Source: Nocardia mexicana NBRC 108244 | GTDB taxonomy: Bacteria > Actinomycetota > Actinomycetes > Mycobacteriales > Mycobacteriaceae | Reading direction: 5' to 3' | DNA: 64,000 nt | Assembly (NCBI RefSeq): GCF_001613165.1 | Contig: NZ_BDBV01000079.1 | Span: 34,697-98,696 of the forward strand | Shown here: positions 33,315 to 42,351 of the stretch, in pieces | Layout: each line of letters begins with the position of its first letter | Numbering within the stretch: the first letter of the stretch is position 1 | Translations under genes and position numbers: made by a program | The notes under the pieces: model-generated | Seen by the model: the letters and a program-made list of their open reading frames with translations, nothing else | The model's database searches: none | Told to the model about the DNA's origin: nothing

Positions 33315-34208
33315 GTGAGCACGAGGCGAATTCGTGCAGCGGCCACTCTTGTGGCTACCGTCACCTTGGGAGCATTGGCTGCGGCAGTGGCGCCGACAGC
33401 GAGTGCTGCTCCCGCCGCGAACGGGGGTGATCCCGTCTTTTTGGTCCACGGTTACAACGACTCCGGTGATTCGGATTGTGCATCGTTGTGGGGCAATGCG
33501 ATCGACTACTTCGGGTCCAAGGGAATCGACAAGTCGTCGATTCACACCGTCGGGTATTACGCGGGTGACAGCAACTGCGAGGTCGACCTCGGCGACGCCG
33601 ATACCAACACGCGGATCAAAGATGTGGCCGCGGCATTCGCCCACCAGATCCACAACACCAACACGAGCACGGGCCGGTCGGTCGACATCGTCGCGCACTC
33701 CATGGGTGGGCTCGTGACGCGAGTGGCGTTGCTGGGCTCGGCCAAGGGCTGGGAGGGCTTTCCGGCGGCGAAGCTGCAGGTCGGCGATGTCGTCACGCTC
33801 TCCACTCCCCACCAGGGGATCGTCGACAAATCCAAGTACCAGAGCGAACAGTGGGACTCGATGGTGCCGGGCTCGAAATTCCTGGAGGTGCTCCAAGCGC
33901 CCGAGAACAGGCTCGACCAGGGCTGGGCGCAGGGTGTCGACTGGAGTGTCGTCGGATCCGATGAGGACGAGACGGCGAACGGCGATTCCGGCATCGACAA
34001 GGACCGGCCGGCCCAGCACAAATACCGTTACCTGTCCGACGACAAGCACGACCTCTCCCACACCAATATGCGCAAGCTCGCCCCCGGGGACGGCGATTAC
34101 AACCTGCGCTACTGGAACGCGAGCGAGGGCAAACCACACGACACGACCAATGGATGGGCACCCTTGGAGACCGCGTTCAACGCGCTGGACCGTGGGGGAA
34201 ACGCCTAG
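33315..34208 (+). CDS. Secreted lipase/esterase
   Basis: The 297-residue protein has a Sec signal (ATLVATVTLGALAAAVAPTASAAPA) and a lipase fold: VFLVHGYNDSG oxyanion segment, AHSMGGLVTR nucleophile elbow, STPHQGI, and late His residues (KHDLSH and HDTTNGW). Two early cysteines (SDCASLW, SNCEVD) could form a disulfide. It hydrolyses extracellular esters. GTG at 33315 is favoured because a GAGGAGAA site lies just upstream; ATG at 33300 is an alternative. Confidence 0.85.
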   Translation: MSTRRIRAAATLVATVTLGALAAAVAPTASAAPAANGGDPVFLVHGYNDSGDSDCASLWGNAIDYFGSKGIDKSSIHTVGYYAGDSNCEVDLGDADTNTRIKDVAAAFAHQIHNTNTSTGRSVDIVAHSMGGLVTRVALLGSAKGWEGFPAAKLQVGDVVTLSTPHQGIVDKSKYQSEQWDSMVPGSKFLEVLQAPENRLDQGWAQGVDWSVVGSDEDETANGDSGIDKDRPAQHKYRYLSDDKHDLSHTNMRKLAPGDGDYNLRYWNASEGKPHDTTNGWAPLETAFNALDRGGNA

Positions 34209-34233
34209 GTCGGGTCGGAGAAGTCCGTCCTGA

Positions 34234-34265
34234 CGGCGGTGATCGCGGGTCGGCGATCACCGCCG
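34234..34265. terminator. Strong stem-loop between convergent genes
   Basis: CGGCGGTGATCGC (34234-34246) and GCGATCACCGCCG (34253-34265) pair perfectly over 13 bp around a six-base loop. It lies between the lipase stop (34208) and the end of the GAP-family gene (34315), so it can terminate both. No T-run follows, as usual in actinobacteria. Confidence 0.75.
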
Positions 34266-34314
34266 ACGTCTCGACCGGTGACCAAGGGCGATAAAGCTGT
34301 GCATGGCCTGGATC

Positions 34315-34974
34315 TCACAGCCCGCCGATTCCCTTGCCCGCCACCACGGTCCCCATGATCAACAGCACGATTGCCATGACCATGTGGTTGTTGGTCTGTA
34401 GCCAGTTCTTCAGCGTGTCCAGTTCACCGTGCAGCCGCTCCCCGGCGATCCGGTATCCGACCACCGGAATCACGACCGTCGAAGCGGCGAGCACGGTGAA
34501 CACGGCCAGAGCGATGGTTTCCTGCGAGCCGGGCAGGCCGCCCGTGCCGATGGCTGCCCCGGCCGAGACGCACAGCAGCAGGTTCTTGGGGTTCACCGCG
34601 GACAGCAGGGCGCCCAGGCCGACCGCTTTGGGGAAGGTGAAGCCGTCGAGTGCGCGCATCCAGCCGGGCTCCGCGGTGTCGGCGCGATCGTGCCACTGCT
34701 TGGCCGCCAGGGCGATCAGCGCCACGCCGACCGCGATCTTGATCCATGACACCGCCGCCGACGGTTCGCCACTGTCCGCGGTGTCCGCGGATCCCGATAG
34801 CAGCACCAATACCGTTGTGACGCAGAGGATTCCGGCTATCCATCCCACCGCGAACCCGGTGCTTGTCCCGGCGGCGTCGCGGGACAGCAGCATGAGGATG
34901 ATCGCCACGATCGGGATGGGTGAGATGGCCAGGCCGATCGCCAGGGGCAGCAGCTCACCGATGACTGAACCCAT
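34315..34974 (-). CDS. GAP/SfLAP-family integral membrane protein
   Basis: The 219-residue protein has six membrane segments starting with LLPLAIGLAISPIPIVAIILMLLS, then GFAVGWIAGILCVTTVLVLLSG and others. The SPIPI stretch and LSAVNPKNLLLCVSAG match the Sap/GAP family (peptidoglycolipid-addressing proteins), which in mycobacteria help move glycolipids to the surface. It is distantly LysE-like. ATG at 34974 is the family start. The lipid substrate here is unknown. Confidence 0.82.
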   Translation of the reverse strand: MGSVIGELLPLAIGLAISPIPIVAIILMLLSRDAAGTSTGFAVGWIAGILCVTTVLVLLSGSADTADSGEPSAAVSWIKIAVGVALIALAAKQWHDRADTAEPGWMRALDGFTFPKAVGLGALLSAVNPKNLLLCVSAGAAIGTGGLPGSQETIALAVFTVLAASTVVIPVVGYRIAGERLHGELDTLKNWLQTNNHMVMAIVLLIMGTVVAGKGIGGL

Positions 34975-35158
34975 ACCGGGAGAGTATGGACAGCTAACCC
35001 TCGGCACACCACCCGTTGCGGGTGAGGCGGGGCCCTTGTCGAGTCGACGGTCGTGAGGTTCACCCGTCGTGGGTGAAGCCTCGAAGTCCGGGCACAAGCA
35101 GGTTGGGGAAGGGCACCGGTGCGGTGCCGGGCCCGGACTCGTCGAGGAGGCATCGGCC

Positions 35159-36577
35159 GTGAACGACTCCGCCATCCCACTCGCACAGGCGCTGGCCGCG
35201 ATCAGCGTGGCCGATCAGGTGCGTACGCCGTTGGGCACTTTCGATTTCTTCGACGGTGTTCCCCTGCCCGCGTCGCTGTCGTCGTTGTACGACGGCCTGG
35301 ACTTTCTGCGTGGGGTCGAGGTGTTCCTCAACGCCGTCCCGGGGGCGTCGCTGGTGGCGATGCGTCGCGGTCTGCGCGGTATCGGTGTCGACGGGCCGGC
35401 GACGATCGCGATCACCGATCCGCGGGCCAACTCCGGCAGTTTCTTCCTGACCCCCAATACCGAGACCACCTACGGCACCATGTTCCTGGACCTGCGCGAC
35501 GGGCCGGTGGTCATCGAACCTCCCGCCGAATCGCTGTGCGTGGTCGACGACTTCTGGTTCCGCTACGTCGCGGACATGGGGATCGCCGGACCCGACCGGG
35601 GCCGCGGTGGGAAGTACCTGTTCCTGCCACCCGGATACGGCGGTCCCGAACCACAGGGTTTCCACACCTATCGCACCCCCACCTTCACCAACTGGGTCGT
35701 CTTCCGGGCACTCGGCGGCGTGGAAGCGTTGCGGAAGACCAGGGTGTACCGGCTCGCCGACGCCGCCGATCCGCCGGCGATGAACTTCGTCGATGTCGCC
35801 GACCGGGCCTTCAACACGGTGCACGCCAACGACTTCAGCTTCTTCACCGAGATCGATGAGCTGATCCAGGAGGAGCCACCGGGATCCCTCGACCCCGAAC
35901 GCACCGGGCAGCTCGCCGCGATCGGAATCCGGCACGGCCATCGGTTCGCTCCCGACGACCGCCTGCGCGCCATCCTCGACTCCGCCGCCGAGGCCGCGGC
36001 CGGGATCAGCCGCGCCCTGGTTTACTTCCCGCGCGAGCGTGACGCCTTCGTCTTCGACGCCGGCTCGTGGAAGGAGGCATTCGTCGGCGGCAGCTACGAG
36101 TTCCTGCACGAGGGCGCCCGGCTGCTCGACGCCCGCACCCGGTTCCACTACTTCGCCACCGTCATCACCCCCGCGATGGCCCACGCCCAGATCGGGGCGG
36201 GCTCCGCTTACGCCTACACCGCCCAGGACGCCGAGGGCCGAATCCTCGACGGCGGCAAGCACTATCGGCTCACCCTGCCGACGAACCCGCCCGCGAAGAA
36301 CTTCTGGTCGGTCGACATCTACGACACCCAGACCCGGTCACTGCTGCGAACCGACAACCCGTATCCGAGCCTGATGAGCCTGACCGGCACCGTCGCCGCC
36401 GAGCCGGACGGTTCGATCATGCTGTGGTTCGGCCCCACGCCACCGCGCGGCAAGCAGGCCAACTGGATCCAGACCGTGCCGGGCAAGAGTTGGTTCCCCA
36501 TCCTGCGCCTCTACGGCCCCCTGCAAGTCTGGTTCGACAAGACCTGGCAACCCGGCGAGCTGGACGAGATCGGCTGA
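35159..36577 (+). CDS. DUF1254/DUF1214 protein
   Basis: The 472-residue protein has the N-terminal DUF1254 pattern (SLYDGLDFLRGVEVFLNAVPGASL, TPNTETTYGTMFLDLRDGPVVIEPP, RYVADMGIAGPDRG) and the C-terminal DUF1214 pattern (YRLTLPTNPPAKNFWSVDIYDTQTRSLL, SIMLWFGPTPP, GKSWFPILRLYGPL). No signal peptide is visible. These proteins are widespread and of unknown function, sometimes linked to lipid or xenobiotic metabolism. GTG at 35159 follows GAGGAGG. It is divergent from the GAP-family gene and stands alone. Confidence 0.87.
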   Translation: MNDSAIPLAQALAAISVADQVRTPLGTFDFFDGVPLPASLSSLYDGLDFLRGVEVFLNAVPGASLVAMRRGLRGIGVDGPATIAITDPRANSGSFFLTPNTETTYGTMFLDLRDGPVVIEPPAESLCVVDDFWFRYVADMGIAGPDRGRGGKYLFLPPGYGGPEPQGFHTYRTPTFTNWVVFRALGGVEALRKTRVYRLADAADPPAMNFVDVADRAFNTVHANDFSFFTEIDELIQEEPPGSLDPERTGQLAAIGIRHGHRFAPDDRLRAILDSAAEAAAGISRALVYFPRERDAFVFDAGSWKEAFVGGSYEFLHEGARLLDARTRFHYFATVITPAMAHAQIGAGSAYAYTAQDAEGRILDGGKHYRLTLPTNPPAKNFWSVDIYDTQTRSLLRTDNPYPSLMSLTGTVAAEPDGSIMLWFGPTPPRGKQANWIQTVPGKSWFPILRLYGPLQVWFDKTWQPGELDEIG

Positions 36578-36760
36578 CACACACAGCAATCGTGGGGTTG
36601 AACGTGGACACCCGCTACTCCCTGCAGAAGATGCTCGATAGGTCCGCGAGTGGTCGTCATATCAGCGGGTCGTGTGACTCGTGCTGTTGCGCATCCGGTC
36701 CCATCCTTATCGAACGGCTAGAGTCCGGGGGGCGAGGAGGGCTGCGCCGGTTGCCGCGAT

Positions 36761-37711
36761 TCAGGGGAGTCGATCGGCGAGAGGTTTGAGAATGTCCGCG
36801 ATCGCCCGGGGGTCCTGCGGGCCGAGGTGTGGTGCGGCGATCGAATGAATGTCGAAGCTGTTGCCGGGGGTTGCCGCGTCCGCTTCCGCGATCATGCGGT
36901 CCTGCAGTGCGGGCGGGAGGGTGCGGTCGCGGGTGCAGCGGATGTAGCTGCGCGGGATGCGGCCCCAGGTGGCCGGGTCGCCTCGGGAATCGTCGACGGT
37001 TACCGCCCACGCCTCGTCCGGTTCCATGGCATTGAGTGCCGTCCGGAAGGCCGCGTCGTCGTAGTCGTCGGCGAGCGCGGCCTTCGCGGCGGCGAGGAAT
37101 TCGGGATCGGCTGAGCGCCAATTGGTTCGGGTCACGCCGGTCTGCTGCGGGTCGCCGAGGCTCGGGATGGCGGTCGCCAGCGCCGTGGCCGCCTCCGGTG
37201 TGGTGTAGCACTCCAGCACGCTGCGCAGCCGGACGCAGCAGAACGCGGTCAGATACACCAGTCGCGCGATGAGATCGGGGATTTCGTTTGCGACCCGTGT
37301 GATCGTCGCCCCGCCCATGCTGTGGCCGACCAGGATGACCGGGCCCTGCCCGGCGGCGCGGCGCACCACATCCACCACATGCGCGACGTTATCGGCCAGG
37401 CGCAGCCGAGCCAGGGGTGAGGGTTCGGCCGCCAGTGCCGAGAGATCTTGTGGCGCTTGATAAGACAGGGGGAAGTGCGCGGCGGCCCCGTGGCCCGGCA
37501 GATCGACCGCCAGCGCCCGGTGACCGGCAAGCGTCAGGGCGGCCACCAGTCCGGCATACGAGGCGCCGTTCCCGTTGGCGCCGTGCACGATCACGAAGGT
37601 CGGCCGATCACCCCCGCCGCTCGCCCGGTCCCCGTTCGCGCACCCGGCGACCAGGGCTCCGGCACCCAGCGCACCGGCACCCAGCAGCCCTCGACGCGAC
37701 AGCTCACGCAT
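36761..37711 (-). CDS. Tat-type lipoprotein alpha/beta hydrolase
   Basis: The 316-residue protein begins MRELSRRGLLGAGALGAG: a twin-arginine motif followed by a lipobox ALVAGC (Cys24), so it is probably a membrane-anchored lipoprotein exported by Tat. The hydrolase part has VIVHGANGNG, DLPGHGAA and GHSMGGATITR, with a late His (DIHSIAAPHLGP). The fold is that of the esterase/AB_hydrolase_6 kind. The upstream small membrane-protein gene overlaps its start by 8 bp, so both form one operon under the tandem operator at 37964. Confidence 0.86.
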   Translation of the reverse strand: MRELSRRGLLGAGALGAGALVAGCANGDRASGGGDRPTFVIVHGANGNGASYAGLVAALTLAGHRALAVDLPGHGAAAHFPLSYQAPQDLSALAAEPSPLARLRLADNVAHVVDVVRRAAGQGPVILVGHSMGGATITRVANEIPDLIARLVYLTAFCCVRLRSVLECYTTPEAATALATAIPSLGDPQQTGVTRTNWRSADPEFLAAAKAALADDYDDAAFRTALNAMEPDEAWAVTVDDSRGDPATWGRIPRSYIRCTRDRTLPPALQDRMIAEADAATPGNSFDIHSIAAPHLGPQDPRAIADILKPLADRLP

Positions 37712-37946
37712 GCGTCACCCCGCGCCGAGCCCGCTGCAGACCGACCGCGAGCGCCGCCGCCCCGAGCGCGCCGATCACGTAATCCGACCACCCGGGAAGT
37801 CCGGACGCTCGCAGAATCGCCGCCACCCCGAAGCTGCTGTCCCACAGGGCTTCCGTCACCGCCGACCCGAATCCCTGCACGAACAGTATGAACCCGAGCA
37901 GCAGCCACCCGGACTGCGTCCGGGCCGCGGCGATCCATGCCGACAT
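37704..37946 (-). CDS. Small two-helix membrane protein
   Basis: The 80-residue protein begins MSAWIAAARTQSGWLLLGFIL and has two hydrophobic segments (WLLLGFILFVQGFGSAV and YVIGALGAAALAVGL). GAGAGGAAG-like purine stretch precedes ATG 37946. Its stop overlaps the lipoprotein hydrolase start, and it is divergent from the TetR gene. Function unknown. Confidence 0.7.
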   Translation of the reverse strand: MSAWIAAARTQSGWLLLGFILFVQGFGSAVTEALWDSSFGVAAILRASGLPGWSDYVIGALGAAALAVGLQRARRGVTHA

Positions 37947-37963
37947 GACTCTTCCTCTCGTTC

Positions 37964-37979
37964 CGATGCAACTGCATCG
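37964..37979. promoter_or_regulatory. Tandem TetR operator, copy 1
   Basis: CGATGCA-AC-TGCATCG is a perfect inverted repeat 18 bp upstream of the small membrane-protein ATG (37946). An identical site lies 33 bp away, about three helical turns. Confidence 0.65.
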
Positions 37980-37996
37980 AAACGCTAGCATCTTTC

Positions 37997-38012
37997 CGAT
38001 GCAACTGCATCG
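37997..38012. promoter_or_regulatory. Tandem TetR operator, copy 2
   Basis: The same CGATGCA-AC-TGCATCG as copy 1, here extended by one pair on each side. It is 14 bp upstream of the TetR ATG (38026). Same-face spacing of the two sites suggests cooperative binding and control in both directions. Confidence 0.65.
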
Positions 38013-38025
38013 GTATGCTGAGCGG

Positions 38026-38649
38026 ATGCCCCGATACGTGGATCACGAGAGCCGCAGGCGCCTGATCGCGGACGCGGTGTGCAGCCTGATCGGCCGGCGC
38101 GGAATCGAGGCGGCGACGCTGCGGGAGGTGGCCGCGGAGGCGGGCGTTTCGATGGGCGCCGTGCAGCGGTGCTTCCGCACCCGCCAGCAGATGCTGATCT
38201 TCGCGCAGGAGCGTGTGAATCAGCGGATCACCGAGCGCACACAGGCTCGGATCGCGGCCTCGGCCGAGCCGGAGTCGGTCGTCACGATGCTGGAGTTGAC
38301 GCTGTCGGCGATGCTCGCCGTCGATGATGCGGAACTCGTCGAGGCGCGCGTCTGGATTGCGTTCAGCGCGCAGGCGGCGGTCGACCCGGTGGTCGCGGCG
38401 GCCCAGCGCGACCACTACCGCGGGCTGGCCGAACTACTCGCCCTCCTCGTGCGGCTGGGCCAGGAGGGCGGGCAGATCCGGCGCGATATCGTGCCCGACC
38501 AGGCGGCCGAGGATCTGTCCGCGCTCGCGGACGGCCTGACGCTGCAGGTCCTGATGGGCCGGCAGACCCCCGAATCCGCGCACTACACGCTCCGCAGACA
38601 TACGGCCGAACTCTGGACTCCCCTCAGAGGAGATTCAGTGCGAGGGTGA
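38026..38649 (+). CDS. TetR-family regulator
   Basis: The 207-residue protein starts MPRYVDHESRRRLIADAVC and has the TetR helix-turn-helix (ATLREVAAEAGVSMGAVQRCFRTRQQML). The C-terminal bundle (EARVWIAFSAQAAVDPVVAAAQ) is of the TetR_C_6/BetI kind. It is divergent from the membrane-protein/lipoprotein-hydrolase pair with two identical operators between. The end overlaps the convergent CPBP gene by 26 bp. Confidence 0.9.
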   Translation: MPRYVDHESRRRLIADAVCSLIGRRGIEAATLREVAAEAGVSMGAVQRCFRTRQQMLIFAQERVNQRITERTQARIAASAEPESVVTMLELTLSAMLAVDDAELVEARVWIAFSAQAAVDPVVAAAQRDHYRGLAELLALLVRLGQEGGQIRRDIVPDQAAEDLSALADGLTLQVLMGRQTPESAHYTLRRHTAELWTPLRGDSVRG

Positions 38650-39412
38650 TGGTGCTGACCGTCGCCACGGTGGAGGTCACTCCGACGTGCATCCCGATGG
38701 ACAGGCGAATGTCCTTGTGCCGCCAGGCAAGCCAGAATCCGGGGAACGTGAAGATCACCCGCGACACCAGCACCCACGGTGACCAGAAGTGGTACAGCGC
38801 GAACAGGACCGTGCTGATCACCGGCGCCCACCCGCGAAGATGGGCGATGCGGGGGAGCAGGAAACCGCGGAAGTACAGCTCCTCGATGAGCGGTAGCGAG
38901 ATTCCGGTGAGCGGCAGGCAGATCAGCATGGTGGTGAGCACGACCGAGTCCGGGTATCCGTCGAGATAGGTGTTGTTGCCGCTGCCGCCGGTGTTCGCAT
39001 ACGGCAGCCAGGTGAAGAAGTCCTTGAAGAAGTCGTTCAGCGGTGCTGTCACGGTCCCCAGCACGAACATCCACACGATCAGCGGGATCACCATCGCCAC
39101 CAGCTGCCCCCGGCCGACCGGCTTGTCGATGTAGTGCAATATGCCGCGCAGCGAGTAGCGGCCGTTGCGCCGGCGGCCCAGCCACAGCAGCCCGCACAGG
39201 ACCGGGAAGAGGATCAGGCACAGCGCGATCGCCCAGCCCAAGAACGCCGGATAGCCGATGGCATCGGCGATCGGTTCGCCGATGAGCAGGTAGGCGGCGA
39301 CGATCAGGAGGCCGGGGACGAGATGTAGCCCGACGGACAGCGGCAGCGAGTGGTGGTCGGCGAGCAGCCGGTCGACCACCCCGTCGGGTCGAGTGTCTTC
39401 AACGGCACCCAT
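38624..39412 (-). CDS. CPBP-family intramembrane metalloprotease homologue
   Basis: The 262-residue protein has about seven hydrophobic segments and the CPBP/CAAX-protease motif 1 EELYFRGFLLPR, followed by FALYHFWSPWV and a C-terminal HVGVTSTV. The conserved Glu-Glu, the Arg and the His residues of the active site are all present. Family members cleave prenylated or membrane proteins or protect against peptide toxins; bacterial roles are mostly unknown. ATG at 39412 precedes the conserved region by a plausible cytoplasmic N-terminus. Confidence 0.82.
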   Translation of the reverse strand: MGAVEDTRPDGVVDRLLADHHSLPLSVGLHLVPGLLIVAAYLLIGEPIADAIGYPAFLGWAIALCLILFPVLCGLLWLGRRRNGRYSLRGILHYIDKPVGRGQLVAMVIPLIVWMFVLGTVTAPLNDFFKDFFTWLPYANTGGSGNNTYLDGYPDSVVLTTMLICLPLTGISLPLIEELYFRGFLLPRIAHLRGWAPVISTVLFALYHFWSPWVLVSRVIFTFPGFWLAWRHKDIRLSIGMHVGVTSTVATVSTITLALNLL

Positions 39413-39581
39413 GACAGTTCCCCGACCTAGACGGCGGTCGCGTGACGGATGGCGATGCTGTCGGCGCCCGGCTGTACTCCCTTGGTCGGAAACAACCTGC
39501 CGCCACGCCTTCTGGGGGAGTAGGAACCATTCGAGTACACCACGGGAATCCCTGAAGCAGTCATACGAGGGAGCGTGCACG

Positions 39582-39596
39582 TTGACCTCGGGTCAA
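39582..39596. promoter_or_regulatory. TTGACC-N3-GGTCAA palindrome, promoter-like
   Basis: A perfect inverted repeat lies about 170 bp upstream of the CPBP gene on the minus strand. Read that way it overlaps a TTGACC -35-like hexamer with a TCGTAT about 19 bp downstream. The layout recalls MerR-type promoters, but no MerR gene is nearby. Confidence 0.35.
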
Positions 39597-39635
39597 GGTC
39601 AAGTGCGAATCGTCGGGACTCGCTGTCGGGGTGAG

Positions 39636-40523
39636 CTATTCGTTGTGTGCTTCGAGTTCGGTTGCCGACGGCTGTCGGGTGGCCGCCCACGACGCCAGGA
39701 GCGCCAGGTTGTCGGCGGTCGGCGTGCCTGCGGCTGCGGTGTAGACGGTGAGGTGCAGGCCGGGTTCGGCGGGCAGCGTCAGGGACTCGACGTCCAGGTC
39801 GAGCCGGCCCACGATCGGATGGTGCAGCCGCTTGCGTCCGGACCGGTGCAGCCGCACGTCCCGGGATGCCCACCGCTGCCGGAACAGCTCACTGCGCGTC
39901 GACAGTTCGCCGACCAGGGCGATCAGCTCCTCGTCGTGTGGATTGCGGCCGGCTTCCATGCGTAGCTTCGCGGCCGTGTCATCGGCGATTCGGTCGTAGT
40001 CGACAAAGAAATCTCTGGCCGCCTCGGGGGTCAGATAGACGAATCGCGCTGTGTTCGCGGGCCGTCGCGGGTCGGTCAGCACCGGTGAAAACAGCGCGCG
40101 GGCAAGGTGATTCACGGCGAGTACGTCATAGCGTCCGTTACAGATCCAGGCCGGTGCATCGGAGATGGCATCGAGCACCTGCTGCAATGTCGAGCGCACC
40201 GGCACGGCGGGCCGGCGTGCACCGCTGGGCGCTCCGGATCGACGCGCGAGATGGAACAGGTGGTCGCGCTCGGCCTCGTCGAGCTGTAGGGCGGCGGCCA
40301 ACGCGTCGAGCACGCCCTCGGAGGCACCGGCGAGGCTGCCGCGCTCCATGCGCACGTAGTAGTCGACCGATATCCCCGCCAGCAGCGCTACCTCCTCGCG
40401 ACGCAGACCTTTGACCCGACGATTGCCGCCGTAAGCGGGCAGGCCCGCCTGCTCGGGTGCGATGCGGGCGCGACGCGAGCTGAGAAACTCCCGGATATCG
40501 GTGCGTAGATCCATCGAGGCCAT
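39636..40523 (-). CDS. XRE regulator with MmyB-like ligand-binding domain
   Basis: The 295-residue protein has an N-terminal XRE helix-turn-helix (VKGLRREEVALLAGISVDYYVRMERG) and a C-terminal MmyB-type domain (VLDAISDAPAWICNGRYDVLAVNHLARALF, NTARFVYLTPEAARDFF, LDLDVESLTLPAEPGLHLTVYTA). MmyB-like regulators, common in actinobacteria, may bind fatty-acid-like ligands and often control a neighbouring short-chain dehydrogenase. Here an SDR gene lies 53 bp upstream on the same strand. ATG 40523 or GTG 40526 can serve as start. Confidence 0.92.
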   Translation of the reverse strand: MASMDLRTDIREFLSSRRARIAPEQAGLPAYGGNRRVKGLRREEVALLAGISVDYYVRMERGSLAGASEGVLDALAAALQLDEAERDHLFHLARRSGAPSGARRPAVPVRSTLQQVLDAISDAPAWICNGRYDVLAVNHLARALFSPVLTDPRRPANTARFVYLTPEAARDFFVDYDRIADDTAAKLRMEAGRNPHDEELIALVGELSTRSELFRQRWASRDVRLHRSGRKRLHHPIVGRLDLDVESLTLPAEPGLHLTVYTAAAGTPTADNLALLASWAATRQPSATELEAHNE

Positions 40524-40576
40524 CACCTCACCGTAGGTCCGTTCCGCAGTCCGAGGGAGGCAATGCGGGTACCCGG

Positions 40577-41380
40577 CTAGGTACCCGATGCGGTCGTCGC
40601 GATGCCGCCGTCCACCGGGATGATGGAGCCCGTGAGGTAGGACCCGGCCCGGCTGGCGAGAAACACGGCGATACCCGCCATGTCGTCGTCGCGGCCGAGT
40701 CGGCGCAGCGGGGCCTTCGCCGCGATCGTGTCGCCGACGGCATCGAGCGTGGACGCCATCATCTGCGACGGGAACGGTCCCGGTGCCACCGCGTTCACCG
40801 TGACGTGCTGTGGGCCCAGCTCTCTGGCAAGCACTCTGGTGAGTTGATGGAGTGCCGCTTTGCTGGCGGCGTACGAGTAGTTGGGCGACTCGGCGACGTG
40901 GATGGCGGCGATACTGCCGATGTTGATGATCCGCGCGGGATCATCAGCGGTGCCCGCCCTGCGAAGTGCGGGGAGCAGCGCCTGCACCAGCCAGAACGGC
41001 GCCTCGAGGTTGAGGCCGAGCACTGTGTCCCAGGCCTCGTCCGGGAACGTCTCCAGCGGCTCACGCCACATCGCTCCCGCGTTGTTGACGAGGATGTCCA
41101 GGCGTTCCGAGTCGACGTTGACAAGATCGGCGAGGCGCCGACACTCGTCGTGCCTGGACAGGTCGGCGGGGATTGCTCGAACGTCGCCGAATTCGGACAG
41201 CAGTTGCTGTGCCTGCGCGCACGCGTCCGCCGTGCGTGAGCTGATGACGACGCGGGCGCCCGCCTGGAGAAGGCCACGCGCAATCATCATCCCAATGCCC
41301 CTGGTGCCCCCAGTGACAAGGGCGTACCTCCCACTCAGGTCGAAAAGTTCTGTGTGAGTGGTGAATTGGTCGTCCGCCAT
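40577..41380 (-). CDS. Short-chain dehydrogenase/reductase
   Basis: The 267-residue SDR has the classical cofactor motif TGGTRGIG, NNAG, active-site Ser in IGSIAAIH and YAASK, and a C-terminal TGSIIPVDGG. The Arg after the second strand (ISSRTAD) suggests NADP(H). It resembles carbonyl/3-oxoacyl reductases. The MmyB-like regulator gene follows on the same strand, an arrangement seen often in actinobacteria. Confidence 0.92.
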   Translation of the reverse strand: MADDQFTTHTELFDLSGRYALVTGGTRGIGMMIARGLLQAGARVVISSRTADACAQAQQLLSEFGDVRAIPADLSRHDECRRLADLVNVDSERLDILVNNAGAMWREPLETFPDEAWDTVLGLNLEAPFWLVQALLPALRRAGTADDPARIINIGSIAAIHVAESPNYSYAASKAALHQLTRVLARELGPQHVTVNAVAPGPFPSQMMASTLDAVGDTIAAKAPLRRLGRDDDMAGIAVFLASRAGSYLTGSIIPVDGGIATTASGT

Positions 41381-41520
41381 TGGCTCAGTCCCTTCTCCGG
41401 CCCATTGCTTTCCCCGCGTTCAGCCGGGAACCGACCACAGGTTAAGCAGGCCTTGCGGCCAGCAGGGAGACCCCGGCGATACCGGTACGGAGCGAACCAC
41501 CCTTCCGTGGTCCCGGCGGA

Positions 41521-42216
41521 TCACCTACGGATGGGAGCCTTCGCGGTGTGGGTTGCCCATTCGGCGTCCCTCGACCGGCCCGGCGAACAGTAGTTCTCCA
41601 GCCGGGCCCGGACGGCGGAGCGAGCGCGATGCAGGATGACGCGCTGATTTCCCGCGGTGATGCCGAGCAGGGCGCAGACCTCGGCAGAGGTATAGCCCTC
41701 CGCGTCGCGCAACGTCAGCACGATCTGGCTGCGGTCGGAGAGTTCGGCCATCGCCGCCACGATCACCTCGCGCATCTCGACACGCTCGGCCTCGTCCTCG
41801 GGGCCGGACCGGCGTTGCGGCTCTTCGCCGACGCGCCAGTGCCCGGGGTGAGGGTAGCCGTCGGGCTGGAAACGTGTGCGATCGACCAGCGGGCCACTGT
41901 CCTCGGACAGCAGGCTGCCGAATGGCACGGTCCGATTCTCCTTCATCCCACGCCTTTTCGCGGTGTTCACCAGGATGCGGAACACCCAGGTCTTGAGCGC
42001 GGAACGACCTTCGAAGCCGGCTAAGCCGCGAATTACAGCGATCCAGGTGTCCTGGACGACCTCCTCGGCGGAAGCGGGTGTCGAGACGAACGATTGCGCG
42101 AGCCGCATCATGGACCCCGACCAGGCATCCAAGATCAGAGCGAACGCGGCCTCGTCACCGCCGCGTAACCGGTCGACCAGCACGTCGTCGGCCGGGAACG
42201 CGGCGTCGGTACTCAC
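41521..42216 (-). CDS. ECF-type RNA polymerase sigma factor
   Basis: The 231-residue protein has region 2 (DEAAFALILDAWSGSMMRLAQSFVSTPASAEEVVQDTWIAVIRGLAGFEGRSALKTWVFRI) and region 4 (LSDRSQIVLTLRDAEGYTSAEVCALLGITAGNQRVILHRARSAV) joined by a longer than usual linker (about residues 95-150). A zinc-finger anti-sigma-like gene lies 1.5 kb away on the other strand, across the O-methyltransferase gene. ECF factors respond to envelope or oxidative stress. Confidence 0.92.
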   Translation of the reverse strand: MSTDAAFPADDVLVDRLRGGDEAAFALILDAWSGSMMRLAQSFVSTPASAEEVVQDTWIAVIRGLAGFEGRSALKTWVFRILVNTAKRRGMKENRTVPFGSLLSEDSGPLVDRTRFQPDGYPHPGHWRVGEEPQRRSGPEDEAERVEMREVIVAAMAELSDRSQIVLTLRDAEGYTSAEVCALLGITAGNQRVILHRARSAVRARLENYCSPGRSRDAEWATHTAKAPIRR

Positions 42217-42351
42217 GAACTCTCCTCGCCCTCATCTCGGCTGGGTGCCCGCTGTGACGGCAGGTGCGTTATCGACCGTAGGGCCGATTCGGCGGAGAAG
42301 GTGTGCTGGAACCGGTGACGAAACCGTGACGACGCGCGAGCGGCGCGGTCG

